In this document: positions 21,498 through 32,930 of the stretch, in pieces | How the letters are laid out: each line of letters begins with the position of its first letter | Numbering within the stretch: position 1 is the stretch's first letter | NCBI GenBank assembly: GCA_004369045.1 | Contig: ML213510.1 | Location: 818,736 to 882,735, forward strand | Reading direction: 5' to 3' | DNA from: Heliocybe sulcata | Taxonomy: Eukaryota; Basidiomycota; Agaricomycetes; Gloeophyllales; Gloeophyllaceae | Length of the DNA: 64,000 nt | Translations under genes and position numbers: made by a program | The notes under the pieces: model-generated | Database searches by the model: none | What the model saw: only the letters and a program-made list of their open reading frames with translations | What the model was told of the DNA's origin: nothing

Positions 21498-24462
21498 TCA
21501 TTGCGCAGGCGCACTCGCACCTTCTCCAGCGTGAGGCTGAATATGCATCGCATTAAACTGGTCGACGACTCCAGGCCAACCAGGCCCCGTACCCGCACCA
21601 GGACTCTTCGGCAACGGAGCTGGTGCATATCCGCCACCGTAGGGGTTGGGATACGCTTCGTGCGGCGACAATCCCTCAGGAGACGCACCATCGCCCGGCT
21701 GATGGAACGACTGAGCAAGGGGTGAGCCAGCAGCTACACCATGGAGGTCCTGCTGCTGCCCGAAAGTATGGGCGCTCGACGGGGTGTGCGGAGACTGCAT
21801 GGACTGCACGCCATGCGGGACCACCGTTGACGCAACAGACGGATACCGTGTTAACTGACTCTGACCCTGACCCTGAGCCTCCCCAGCCCCGCTACCGTTC
21901 AGATCCGTGACAGACTCGGCAGCAGAGCTGTAGGGCGAGGCGGAGTGAGCCGCGCCACTCCCAAGACTTGTCTGCGAGCCGTTAGGATGACCATAGGCCG
22001 CAGGCTCATTTGGGCCATACGGATTATACAACGGTTCATCTTGGGCTTGCGCCGCGCTGGCAGGGGTTGGAGGTGGTGGTTCCTTGACACCAGGTATCGA
22101 AATGAAGTACACCGACCCGGTCGGGTCCTTTCCGCCCTGTGCATAGTATTGAGCCCATGCCTGCACGTTCGGGTCCGCATACGTCTGGCTCGGATCGTAT
22201 ACGAACGGCGGACCAGCCTGAGGAGCCGGACCTGATTGCTGCCTCTGAGGCTCGGGCTGAGGTGCAGACTGTGCTTGAACCTGCGGTTGAGGCTGGGGAG
22301 CGGCAGCTGGCTGTTGATCGGGAATAGCAGCGTACGGTGCTGCCTCACTCTGCACGCTAGGAGCGAAGGATGATCCCCGCGACACATTCGCATACGGCTG
22401 CGGGTACGCATTCGCCTGCTGTTGCTGTCCTTGGTACGCGTTAGCATCAGGATATGGTTGCTGCTGGGGGGGCAGCTGTTGCTGTTGTTGCTGCGGTGGC
22501 GGCTGTTGCTGCTGCTGAGGCGGGTAGCCACCCTCCTGTCCGGGGGTATAGGGTGCTGCCGGGGCAGGGAAAGCGTTGTAGCCAGGCTGATTGTATACCG
22601 AGGGATTCCAGCCGTAGGCTTGCGGACCGAATTCTTGGACGCCGGGAGCCGCACTTTCAGGCCGTGGGTATTGGGATGTGGGACGGTAGCTATCGTACAC
22701 TGAAACGGGATAGTCACGCCATCAGATTTCAAGTGTTTATATCAGAAAGTGATACAATACCTTGAGTGTGCCTTGCCAGACTATCCTCCATCATACGTTC
22801 ATAGATAGTCCGCGCCTTGACGAATCCCTCGTTCATGGAGATCAAATCCGCTATGAGGGATGTCAGCGCCAAGGCAGGGCGAGACTGACAATAGCCTTAC
22901 CTCTCTTCTGACTGTACTTCTCGATCAATTTCACGATCTTGGGGCGGAGCGACATGCACTGTCTGTACAGCTCCTATACAAGTATATGGTTGTTACAGGC
23001 AGTCCGGCTGGAACATATACTATACTCACTTGGATCTCCTCGTTGTCAGCCAGATTGTCTTTAGCCGGGTCCAGATGGCGCAGAAGAGTGAGCAGGCGGT
23101 CAACATTCATGGCCTGATAAAACACCCCCGCCTCCTGCTCCGCCTCTCTGGCAAGCTCAGCTGGTGTCGGCTCTGGCAGCGGTTCCTGAAAACTCTCAGT
23201 ATTCTGCTGCATTTCCCAAAGAAAGGTCTGAAGAGCCAACATACCACGTAGTTAACTGGGAAAATCCCAGTGCGACCCTTGAGCTGGCCACGCCACCAGT
23301 CCTTGTACCCTCTGTCAACAACTTTGATGATATCACCCTTGTCGAAGGCCAGCTCTCCAGGCTCGGACGGCTCGAAAGTATGCAGAGCACGAACGCGGGT
23401 AACGATGGCCTGCGACGCAGGTGCCGGGGGCGAAGTACTCGGCGCAGGCCCATAGGGCGAGGCTGCGGAGGTCACAGATGCAATAGCGGCTGGTGTCTGG
23501 GGTGTGTGAGCAGGAGCATAACCGGAGGCATAGGTCGGCGTAGACGGCTGCTGGTAGCTATCCCGACGGTACGTGGAAGAGGAAGCGGATGCCGGGCCGG
23601 CGGATGATGAGCCAGCTGAGGGAGTGGACGAGGATGCACCGTAGCCTGAGCCAGAAGAGCCGCCTGCACCGTTGGATGAGTAGACGGAATACTCGGCCCA
23701 CTGGTTCCGGCCGCCCTTGTCATGCACGGACATCTCCAACGCACGCTGGAGTTCTTCCTCCTCCTTGCGGCGGATCTCGTCATCAACATCGGGCGGAGGG
23801 GGTTCGTTGGGAGTTTCGAACTTGTAGTCTGCGCGGGCGTTAGTGCGGGCCTGCACATCGACGAAAATCCTTACTCTTAGTTTTCAAGCCGTTGTAGAGG
23901 TCCTCCATAATACCAAGGGTCGGGTCTCTCTCGAACTCCGCAGTCCATGTGGCGATAAGTGAGAGTGCTCGGCGCCGCACTTTATCATGCGTAGTCTGCG
24001 ACGGATCGTGCTTAAGATTAGGAGCACCAAAGCAGCAGCTGCATCACGCACCCGATCGGTCACTAGTTTCTCGAGAGCTTGAGTAAAAGCACGAGAGGAT
24101 ATTTCTCGATGGACCTCAAGTCCGCAGTTCTTCTGCAGAGACTCCACCAGAGTCAACGAGTACAGCTGCACATTGGGGTTACGATGCGCTAGTCGCTTGA
24201 TGATAGCTGCGATAACGTCGCGAGCCCTGACATGTCGGTTAGGCACTTATAACTCTGATGATTACGGAGTCTACGCACCCTGTCTCTCCCTCATCTTGTA
24301 CTTTGTCGCATAGATTCAATATTAGTTCCCAGTTCTCGGACGTAAGATTCTCATCAGTAGTCTTGGCTGGACGCAATCTATTAGCAACCCACATCGGCTT
24401 CAAACATAGCGCCGCTCACCGACTATCTCGTCATAAGGGTTCGCCTGGCCTGCCTTGAACAT
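21498..24462 (-). CDS. HSE1: ESCRT-0 subunit Hse1 (STAM homologue)
   Basis: Hse1 pairs with Vps27 on endosomes to gather ubiquitinated cargo for the multivesicular body pathway. The ATG at 24462 starts [14 protein letters not shown], and splicing (first exon 24462-24420) continues into the VHS domain ([37 protein letters not shown]). Then come a ubiquitin-interacting motif ([12 protein letters not shown]), a Ser/Ala/Pro linker, an SH3 domain ([17 protein letters not shown] to [11 protein letters not shown]) and a coiled-coil region that binds Vps27 ([16 protein letters not shown]). The last exon is one 400-residue open stretch rich in Gln, Pro and Tyr with poly-Gln tracts, longer than in yeast, ending at 21498. 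All hallmark domains are present in order. Confidence 0.95.
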
Positions 24463-24630
24463 CGTCGGCAACAGAGTTGTGTATTACAATACAAGATGCG
24501 AAGGGGGCAAGAAGGGGGCCGCTGCGCGTCATGGCTGTCCTGCGGCGAATGCCGAGCTCATTACGCGCTCTGATTCGGATTGCATTGCTTGAAGCCGCCT
24601 CACAAGTCATTCTCCTTTCAGTCCGCTTCG
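24463..24630. promoter_or_regulatory. Shared 168-bp divergent promoter between HSE1 and the MMS2-like gene
   Basis: The two start codons lie head to head only 168 bp apart, so both genes must draw on the same short promoter. No strong TATA box is visible, as is common for housekeeping pairs. Both products work on ubiquitin, which makes co-regulation plausible but unproven. Confidence 0.6.
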
Positions 24631-25216
24631 ATGGCCAAGAGTAAGACACTATTGCATCTGGTATCACGGATCGATGTTCAAAATGCGTACTCTTAGTACC
24701 TCGTAACTTCCGCCTTCTAGAGGAACTCGAGAAGGGAGAGAAGGGTATCGGCGATGGGTCATGCTCATACGGTCTCGAGGATGGCGATGATATGCTGATG
24801 AGCAACTGGAACGGCACCATCATTGGACCAGGACACGTACGTCTCCTCATCATCTGCATCTAACAGTAACTGACGCTGATCGTCGCCAGACCGTGCACGA
24901 GAACCGTATATACAGCCTCAAGATCCACTGCGGCGAGGAGTACCCTGAGCGCCCGCCCACTATCCAGTTCATTTCGCGCGTCAACCTGCCTTTCGTTAGC
25001 CAGACTGATGGCAAGGTTGAGGCGTCCAAGTTGCCTGTCCTGGCCCATTGGAACCGAAATAACAGCATCGAGACTGTTCTGGTTGAGATCAGGAAGTGCG
25101 TTCCATATCCATATCCTCCGTTGCGAGCGTAATGATATTGATATTGCCATGACAGGGAAATGGCATCCTTCAACAACAGGAAGCTCCCGCAGCCGCCCGA
25201 GGGCAGCACTTTCTGA
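24631..25216 (+). CDS. MMS2: Ubiquitin-conjugating E2 variant (Mms2/Uev1 type)
   Basis: Catalytically inactive E2 partner of Ubc13 that builds K63-linked ubiquitin chains in DNA-damage tolerance. Exons 24631-24640, 24697-24836, 24890-25095 and 25156-25216 join in frame to 138 residues, the normal size. The start [20 protein letters not shown] is typical, with the first exon only 10 bp. The UBC fold motifs are there ([14 protein letters not shown], then [20 protein letters not shown]). The position of the E2 catalytic cysteine is replaced, with [14 protein letters not shown] where active E2s carry Cys near the W; no Cys is present there, as expected of UEVs. Confidence 0.95.
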
Positions 25217-25569
25217 TTACGAACATTACGGTTTCTCGTCTTGCTTTGTCCCGAATCCTCACCACTGTGTAATCATCATCAGCAACATCCCATCGTATAT
25301 GCGGCTCTGCACTGAAATATGTATCAATGTACACATCTTTTAACCACGACCTCAGGATCTATACAATCGCAGATAATTGAGTGAATGTACGTTGTTGCAA
25401 AGGCAGGCCGAGGAGCGTGATCGTTAAGAGAGACATCAAAGACGTGAACATTGCATTCCAGACGTAGAGAACATTGTAGTGATCTACGAGCATGTCCAAT
25501 GATGGAGGATACCCGAAGCCGAATAACTTAGCGAGATACAAATAAAGTTACACCACCCGTTCTACTCTC
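25217..25569. other. Short intergenic stretch, no gene seen
   Basis: Convergent 3' ends of the MMS2-like gene and the aspartic peptidase. Nothing beyond expected 3' flanks was recognised. Confidence 0.4.
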
Positions 25570-27086
25570 TTAAGACAACTTAGCGAAGCCGACTTGGCTG
25601 TTGCCGACGTCGAAGGCGGTGTAGACGTTCTGCAGGAAGACGTCACCCACAATCCAGAAGTCTACAGGCAGGGAGCGATGAGCAAGAGGGCGCTTGCGGA
25701 GATGCGGAGACGGGCTTACCAAGACCATCCTCAGCCACGATGCCACCCACGCAGTCCGAGGAGCCCTGGGTCGCAGTACCGAGGTTGAACGTATCAGGTG
25801 AGATATCGAAAGACTTGCCACCAAAGCTCAAGCTGACAGTGGGGATCGAGTCACAGGGAACTGAAGCGGAAAACGCTAAGTATCATTCTAAGCGGAACAG
25901 CACGTTCCACATACCAGTGTAGTAACCCTGGCCAACAGTCTCCGACGCATCTTGCGCACCGTCGATGGACTGGTACAGCTGGGCAACGGACTCCGAGTCA
26001 CCAACAACAAGCGTAGTGCCGGTATCGATGATAACAGAGAGCTGCCTGACAGCCTCCTGGCCCTCGACGCTTGCGCTGTCCATGTCAACCTGCCAGTACC
26101 CCTCCTGTGTCACAGGAGTGTAGGTGAAGTCACCGGAGTACTGGGAGTCGTCGGTGCCGCCAAGATAGAGCTGAGCGCCGGAGGACGAGAGCTTGAAAGC
26201 GAAGACGGGGTCGGAGGTCTGGTCATCTGCCACGAGGGTCTGGAAGACGGGGTTGGCATTGTAATCGGAGATGGATCTGAAGCCCATGCCCATCAACCCG
26301 TCCGCCGGGAAGCTGGAAGAGGAGAAGCCAGTGGAGTATTGAGAGGCAGCGCCAAGCGTCTGCTTCTTAGCCTGGGAGGGACGTCAATTGGATTCTGGAG
26401 GGCACGATAAAGCATAACGTACAGTGAGACCAGCGACGGTGACAGTGTCGGTGTACTGTTCGCCGGAGACCGTCGAACCGTCACCATACTGGAGGGAGAA
26501 CTGCTTGCCCACTTCGGAGGAGCTCGAGCTCGAGCTGGGATCATAGGTCGTGTGCCCGTCGCAGTTCTCCGAGCAGTCCGGGCCAGGCAGGAACAAGTCA
26601 CTGCTCCCCGTGTCGAAGTCCACTGCGTTAGAGTATACAGTGAGCGGACGCGGAGGGACTGTCACTGATCATGAAAACTCACCGGTGTACCTCGTGGCAG
26701 GCGTGCCGACCTCAATTGTGCCATACCACAGCTCGGAGTTGTCATCGGTAAGAGAATCACTGCCAGTGTCGCGCTTGCGGGAAGCGCTCTTCGCGGCGAG
26801 AGGGTGGGGCGAACCAGTGTTCTTCTGGTAAGCGGCGAAACCGCGCTCGATTTTCCTGGAGCGAAAGATTCAATATTAAGCCCAGAAAGCGTAGCAGCGT
26901 TGTGAAGACTAACCCAGTAGCATAGGCGAGGTGCGAACGCAGCGCATCGGTGTTGACCGAGCCATCCGAGTTCACCAGGGTGGACCGTTTCTGGATGGGG
27001 ACCCTGGTGCCGACCTTGGGGGCAATGGGCGAGGCAGCAACCAAGAATGGCAGAGCAGCGAGGACGAACGCAGAGGAGAAGCGCAT
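25570..27086 (-). CDS. Secreted aspartic peptidase (family A1, pepsin-like)
   Basis: Pepsin-fold endopeptidase acting at acid pH outside the cell or in the vacuole. The ATG at 27086 starts a signal peptide (MRFSSAFVLAALPFLVAASP), followed by a propeptide with a basic stretch (VPIQKRS) and a KR near the mature N-terminus (SASRKRDTGS). The two catalytic sites are VDFDTGSSDLF (near 26,610) and VIIDTGTTLV (near 26,020). The flap tyrosine is in SLQYGDGST. The C-terminal FWIVGDVFLQNVYTAFD is the usual family end, stop at 25570. About five introns interrupt the gene. A Ser-rich run (SSSSSSSE) lies before the flap. It resembles polyporopepsin-type enzymes of white-rot fungi. Confidence 0.94.
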
Positions 27087-27160
27087 CTCGATAGTGGCCT
27101 AAGTGCTATGAAGGAAAAGACCTGGTAGCGGTGAGGACATCGTGGCTTTTCATCTCGTCT

Positions 27161-27167
27161 TTTATAC
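27161..27167 (-). promoter_or_regulatory. TATA box for the aspartic peptidase gene
   Basis: GTATAAA on the minus strand, about 77 bp before the ATG at 27086, typical spacing for a regulated secreted enzyme. Confidence 0.5.
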
Positions 27168-27770
27168 CCTGACACGGACATGAACCGGGAGTCTCATCTC
27201 CGGAATCTCATGGCTGCAGCGAACACTATGCACGCGAGTTGTGGAGCAGTTGAGCCTGCTCGTGTGATGAGCGCAACGTACAGCTTCAAGAATCATGCTG
27301 AGGGTGCATCTAATTTTAGCAAAGGTAGTGTTCCGAGGACAAAAGACCAGCGTGATCCTGACACTCGCCTGGGGAAGAGAAGAAGCAAGAAGCGAGGTGT
27401 GCTACCGCTCCCCGCATCCAGTGGCGGGCGGGTAGTTCGGGTGCTTCTCGGAGCTGTTGATGATTGACCATAACTGTAACATGCCTTGTCATAATCCAAT
27501 GGAGGAATTACGGATCTCGCTGTCGTCAAGGCTATTATCAAGTACTTGCAATCGACACAGGTTTGCAGAGCCGAGTACGGAGGTTCGTCGTCCGTACTCC
27601 TTGACAGCCGAGGTAAGGTGGTCCGAATCACGAAGCTGATTCAAGGACATGGTTGTACAGTTTGGGCATATTGAGCTGAAATTCTTCGGTTTGAGCTACC
27701 TCAACGTGCAGGACTCCAGTTTCCTTCGAGTCAGACAAGACTGGATTTTGGCCCGTCGGTCGACCGCTAC

Positions 27771-27875
27771 TGAATTTAGCGTGCAAGTGCAAGGTGCAAG
27801 GACGCCTCGCTTGCCAACGGCAAGCGAAGCTCCCCAGCCACGCGTCGGCTAGACCCGAGCTAAATTTAGATGCAC
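27771..27875. repeat. Nested inverted repeat of about 105 bp
   Basis: Outer arms TGAATTTAGCGTGCA and the inverse of GCTAAATTTAGATGCAC enclose a perfect 9-bp hairpin (TCGCTTGCC, loop AAC, GGCAAGCGA at 27,807-27,827). Two GTGCAAG direct repeats lie between. The structure resembles a small foldback or MITE-like insertion. It lies just upstream of the M20 peptidase start. The rest of 27,168-27,770 shows no supported gene. Confidence 0.5.
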
Positions 27876-27948
27876 TCACCCTTCTCACTTCAGTATCGAG
27901 AATGAGGAAATAGCTCGTTCTCTGTACCGCCTCACCGCTCGGTAGCAT

Positions 27949-30445
27949 ATGGTAATGCTCTTCGGGATGAACTGGGACGGCGCTCACGAAGTCGCTTGCA
28001 CATGCAAGACAGCGAATTCTTACGTTGTCGCTGAGAAGGGTGAGCATCGGGTATGCCGGTGCGATAAGGATTCCAGTGTCAGGAAGGGAGAGAGAAGTGG
28101 GCGGACGGTCTTGTTATTCCGTCTGGTGATCGTGGCCTTCGCTTTGTTTCAGCTCCGGTCGTACTTGCAAGCGTATCGCCCGTCTAGAGACTTGGAGCGC
28201 GGAACAGATGAATTTCTATGTCAGCAAGCTAGCCAGATAACGCCGTCCAAGCATGAGGAGCTTCTGAAGGACCTGGACGAACTGTCTGCTACGCGAGACT
28301 TCCAACTGAAGGCCTACGAGTCTCTAGGAGGAGCCATCAGGATCCCGTACGCACGCACGACGCTAGCATGGGTTAACATGTTTATCTTGGAGTGAACAGA
28401 ACGCAGACTTGGGATGACTACGGCCGTCCTGGAGAGGATCCCCGCTGGGACATTCTAGAGAAACTGCATGAATATCTTGAGAGCCGCTTCCCGCTTGTGT
28501 GCGTCAGGATGCCGCAGAATCTATAGACGGGGTAAAGGCACTCACCTATGCTACCAGCCACGCCAAGCTGAACAAGACTGTCGTGAACCATTATGCTCTG
28601 GTGTACTCCTGGAAAGGAAAGGATGAGTCTTTGAAGCCGGTCCTTCTTACTGCACATCAAGGTTACTCTTCACGTATGCTCAGACGGATATTGCGACTCA
28701 CCTCCGGATGCCCAGATGTCGTACCGGTCGAGCCACTGACTCTTGATCAATGGATCCAGCCTCCCTTCTCGGGTTACTTCGACGGTAAAAGTCATAATAT
28801 TCGGTGCTCGTGACATTTATTCATATAAGATAGGCGAATGGATTTGGGGCAGGGGATCCTGCGATGATAAACCCGGTCTGATTGGCAGTCTGTGAGTCCT
28901 GCGCTTCAAGTTCCGGGATCATGGTGAAATATGAACATGTGGTACACCAAAGGACGGCCGTCGAGACTCTGCTTGAACAAGGCTTCGAGCCGACCAGATC
29001 ATTCGTCCTTGCATACGGCATTGACGAGGAACGTGGTGGGATCGAGGTGAACGCTGCTGCCTGAATAGATATCCAACATTGCATTGACCACCCTACTTTA
29101 GGGAGCCACGGCTATCAGGGACCACCTACTCTCGGTTTATGGCCCCGATTCATTCTCCCTACTCGTGGACGAGGGCGGTTGGTTATCTGACGTCTGGGGA
29201 AATGACTCAACTCACCCTGGAGTAATCAGGTGGATACGGCGAAGAAAATGGCATAATATGGTCCCAGCCTGCCGTGGCCGAGAAGGGTCAGCTAAACGTC
29301 CGAATGGAGGTCAACACCCCAGGCGGCCACTCCAGCAGACCCCCCGCCCACACTGTGAGTATCGACTCACTTCACCTCTGCATCCGTATGAATGGCTCCT
29401 GTTTTGCCTTGGCCTAGGGTATAGGCATTCTTGCGTCCTTGGTCACCGAACTCGAAGCCAACCCGCACGTACCGCACCTCTACCGCAACGGGACGTACTA
29501 CAAGCAGTTACAATGCCACGCCGAGCACGACTCGCAACTGCCGAAGACGATACGTCGCATGATCAAAGAGGCCAGAGAGAGCGATGATGCGCTGAAACAG
29601 CTGGAGGCTGAGTTAACCGCCTCCCTTCCCGCGTTCAAGCACATCGCAGGCACGACCCAGGCTGTGGACATTATCGAAGGCGGCGTCAAGGTGAACGCCT
29701 TGCCGGAGCGGGCGCATGTCGTCGTGAACCATCGGATTGCGGACTATAGGTTCGTGACTTCCCACTGGTAACGTCGTACCCGGTTTGAAACCAGGGCCGG
29801 ATATAGTTCCGTGAAAGAACTTCAGGAACGCTTCACCGGTGTAGTCTGGCCAGTGGTTGAGCATTTTAACCTTTCACTGAATGCCTTCGGCACGCCGTAC
29901 GGCGACAAGTCTGCCACTGCTGGACACGTCCTTTTATCCGATGCTTATGGGAACGCTCTGAATCCCGCACCCGTCACGCCTACCAGCGGTGATGCATATG
30001 AGTTCGTGTCCGGGACTATTCTCGCCGCTCTCGGGCGCTCTCCCAGGGAACAAGAGTCGAAGACGAGGGCGGTGGTCGTTCCGGGGTTATCTCTAGGTGA
30101 GTACGAATCACACTTCGAGGCACCACAGGTTCTGAACGACTCACGTGTGTGATAGGAAATACTGGTAAGCTTATCCATATAGAACAATGAGACAGAACTC
30201 GACGTCCAGCAGACACAAGGCACTACTGGAACTTGACGCAGCACATCTTCCGGTACGGTCACCAGAATTCGCGCGACCGCTATAATGGCGCACATACAGT
30301 AAATGAAGGTACGTCATTTGAGATAGGTCGATATCATATCCAGGTCCTGAACCAGAAGATAGCCATGAGAGCCAGCGGTTTCCTGGAGATGATACGCTTC
30401 TTCCACTTGCTTATCCTGAACGCCGATGAATCACCTCTGTTGTAA
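27949..30445 (+). CDS. M20 family metallopeptidase, carboxypeptidase S (Cps1)-like
   Basis: Zinc carboxypeptidase of the vacuolar lumen or secretory path that trims peptides and N-acyl amino acids. One N-terminal membrane anchor (TVLLFRLVIVAFALFQL) fits the type II topology of Cps1. Catalytic motifs appear in order across about 11 exons: TAHQDVVPVEP (first zinc His/Asp), WGRGSCDDKPG (bridging Asp), YGIDEERGG (general base Glu pair), NTPGGHSS, and HTVNE near 30,300 (distal His). The final exon ends FFHLLILNADESPLL at 30,445. Introns are short and GT-AG. The first-exon start at 27949 is uncertain since the segment before the anchor does not look conserved; a later or spliced start is possible. 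Confidence 0.88.
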
Positions 30446-30600
30446 GATTTGAACACGGTGAAATTCAGAATCTTGACGTACTTCTGGAGTATGTCACGAC
30501 CGCAATCAATGACTCAATTGCACATATCACTGAAGTTGATACTCCCACCGGTATGCTGGTATGACACGAAGACTGTGATTCACCGCACAGGACGGACTTC

Positions 30601-31794
30601 CTAGTTCGCCTCGTCTTCATCTTCGTTCCGGCATTCCAAGGCGGTCTTCTGCCTCTCCTGAAGCTTTTCCCAGCTTTCAAGATCGAAGAAAGTGGGTAAT
30701 TCTTTCCATACGGCATCCAATGCGTTGTTCTCAGAATCCCGGAATTGCGCGTGGCAGACAGCGCATAGCCGGGTTGTGTGAGCGCTGTAGTACGCCCACA
30801 GTGGCTGCCTACTGAAGATGTCGCATTTATCAAGAAGTCCGCGATCCCTATGGTCTCGTAGATACAATGCAAGAGCGCGACAGCATCTATCTGTGGTTCG
30901 ACACGGCTGGGCTGGGGACAATGACATGAGGAAGTTGTCGACACGTGCGTGCTTGGCTTTGATGAGGGCGTCACGGCCCACGAGACACGTCTTCACGTCC
31001 CGATCGGACGAAATTCCGTATTCCTCTCCAGCATGGGTGACGCCGTCCACGATTTCGGCCGCAGTAAGCTCGCAGCAGTCATAAAATGCCACAGGAGCAA
31101 TAGGCAGGAGAGCAGGTAAATCGTGTGACATATCGAGAGCCTCCACAGCATGAGGTCTGAAATCGGCGAAGAGGGACTTGTCCCTTTTCCAATAGTCTTC
31201 CAGAGAAGATGGATATATCAGTGATAGATGCGCGGCAACGTCCTCCATAAGGTGCTTGATGTTGTACTTGCTGCTCAAACGTGCCAAGGACGTCAATCGA
31301 TCGAAAGGTGTGCAGGTACCCTTGACAAAGAACCTGATGCTACGATTAGTTTAGGGGATTGGAGTAGATGCATGCTACGTGCCGTCTTCTGTACAATGCC
31401 TTCAGGAGAGCGCCTATATCTTCGGAACTATCTTCGAGATGGACAAGAGGGTAGCCCTCATACGTCTCCTGGTCTTCGGCTGACGACGTATCGAGCATAA
31501 GTTCGAAAACGGGTGAGTTGATGGTCAACAGTCCGCAGTACATACTGTAAACGTCTCCTCCTGCTTTAAGCACGATAGTGCTATCTGAAAACCATAACCC
31601 ATCCTCTAGCGCCGCAACATTGGAATATACGGATGGAGGGACTCAAGGGACCCTCCGGACTCGGACGCCTCGCATACGTACAATGGCACCACGATCTTGT
31701 CCTTCGATTCCTCCTTTAGGCTCGAGGCAGCGTCTGGTATACTGGATGAGGTCACGCCTCCTTCGCCTTGCCTGCGGCGTTTCTGAGGTCGCAT
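30601..31794 (-). CDS. BTB/POZ domain protein (possibly degenerate)
   Basis: BTB domains mediate dimerisation and substrate recruitment to Cul3 ligases; this family is greatly expanded in mushrooms. From ATG 31794 (MRPQKRRRQGEGG, basic) the frame passes via introns to the BTB core (STIVLKAGGDVYSMYCGLL, then FELMLDTSSAEDQETYEGYPLVHL), and after an acceptor at 31,333 to FFVKGTCTPFDRLTSLA and a helical C-terminal half that ends at 30601. It parallels the paralogue at 52,553-53,728 along its whole length. The two intron junctions, judged against the paralogue, do not keep phase with the obvious donors, so either unusual splice sites are used or the copy is broken. The C-terminal half carries a CAVCHAQF cysteine pair. 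Confidence 0.65.
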
Positions 31795-31806
31795 AGTTGT
31801 GGCCAA

Positions 31807-32393
31807 GAGGGCTGGTCAGGAAATAGCAATAGCCAATCAACGCGAGAGCCTGAAAATGGCCCTGTGTGACTCCATACAAGGCACATGGCATGTGACAAGA
31901 CGCGTTGCCGCCCATGACTTGCACACGGCGCTCAAGAGCGCCCAAAGTTCTCACGGATTAGTCAGCACAATCTGAAGATCTCAGGAGATCAGCGCTGGCC
32001 ACACAGGGTGAGAAGTGATGGACTCTGATGGAGATCGCTGAGGATCCGGTCATCCTTGCCTGTACATATGTTGAAGCACAGTACCCTGGTCAAAAAGTAT
32101 AGAGACACGGAACTAAGGATATAGCAATAAATACAATTTTCTCTACTCTATGATGAAGATATATGTCGAGCCGGTGAATGCTGGAGGCGATATTTTGGTA
32201 TGAAATACAGTGAAATGGTACGAAGAATTGTCAGAAAAAAGCTTCATGACATGAAAGAAATATAAAATGTAAGTAAGGCCTCGTTTTGAGGAATACCGCC
32301 TCATCAGCACCAAAATATATGAAACCATCCATGGCCGGTAATTACCGAGGTGTAGACTTAGCTATGAGGCAGGCCAAAAAATCTGAAAAAGTA
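31807..32393. other. Repeat-rich intergenic DNA, no gene seen
   Basis: AT-rich DNA between the first BTB gene and the insert. No frame with splice support. The composition shifts to lower GC from about 32,090. Confidence 0.4.
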
Positions 32394-32477
32394 CAACACC
32401 GGCAGGAGTCGAACAAGGGACCCCCCGGAGGGCATAGGATATACACTACGAGACCCAACCCACTACACTACAGTGCT
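32394..32477 (-). repeat. tRNA-like sequence, possible tRNA-derived SINE head
   Basis: On the minus strand an 84-nt stretch has an A-box-like TAGTGTAGTGG and a B-box-like GTTCGACTCC at tRNA spacing. Its ends can pair as a 7-bp acceptor stem (AGCACTG with CGGTGTT, allowing G-U). The T-stem does not pair, so a working tRNA is unlikely. A T-rich run follows. This is best read as a decayed tRNA or the head of a tRNA-derived SINE. Confidence 0.45.
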
Positions 32478-32546
32478 CTGGGAAGTACTGGTTCTTCATC
32501 CCCTATGTATGTACAAATGCCGCCGCCATACCGAAAGAGGTCCAAG

Positions 32547-32720
32547 TAAAGTTGCCGATGTTCGGTCCAGGTTCGAGTCAGCCACATTTGCCCGACCCTC
32601 GACCTGACCTCTTGAGGAGGGTCAGTGAGGACGATGAACCTTGACCCGACCTTCAGGTTCGAGGAAGGTCGGGTCATATGAGGGTCGGGTCGGGGTCGAC
32701 CCGGGTTCGAACCGCAGTAA
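32547..32720 (+). repeat. Left inverted end, GTCGGGT-rich
   Basis: Begins TAAAGTTGCC and carries repeated CCCGACC/GGTCGGGT motifs plus an internal palindromic part ending GTCGACCCGGGTTCGAACC. Such subterminal repeats are known from nonautonomous hAT elements. No coding potential. Confidence 0.55.
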
Positions 32721-32930
32721 TACAGGAAGCTGACTTCGAGCATAGTAAAAGCAGTCTTGGATGGTATTCTAAGCTATGAGAACCGGTCCAATGCATCTAT
32801 TGCATGGTAATAACTTGACTCGAATAAAGAAATTGACCGCCCGGTGAGTCGACGTCACACTGACCAGCGCGAATGGTCTCGGCCTCGGAGTACTACTTGT
32901 GAAACATATATTCTGTCATTAAAATACATA

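Noticed and set aside
21899-22732. Long open frame on the minus strand inside HSE1, second frame
   Set aside because: It overlaps the Gln/Pro-rich HSE1 last exon in another frame. Its Arg/Ser-rich composition is what a shadow frame of that sequence gives.
27628-28047. Minus-strand open frame of 139 codons next to the M20 peptidase
   Set aside because: It runs through the foldback repeat and overlaps the peptidase start; no recognisable domain.
32394-32477. Functional tRNA gene
   Set aside because: The T-stem does not pair and no clear anticodon arm could be drawn; kept only as a tRNA-like repeat.
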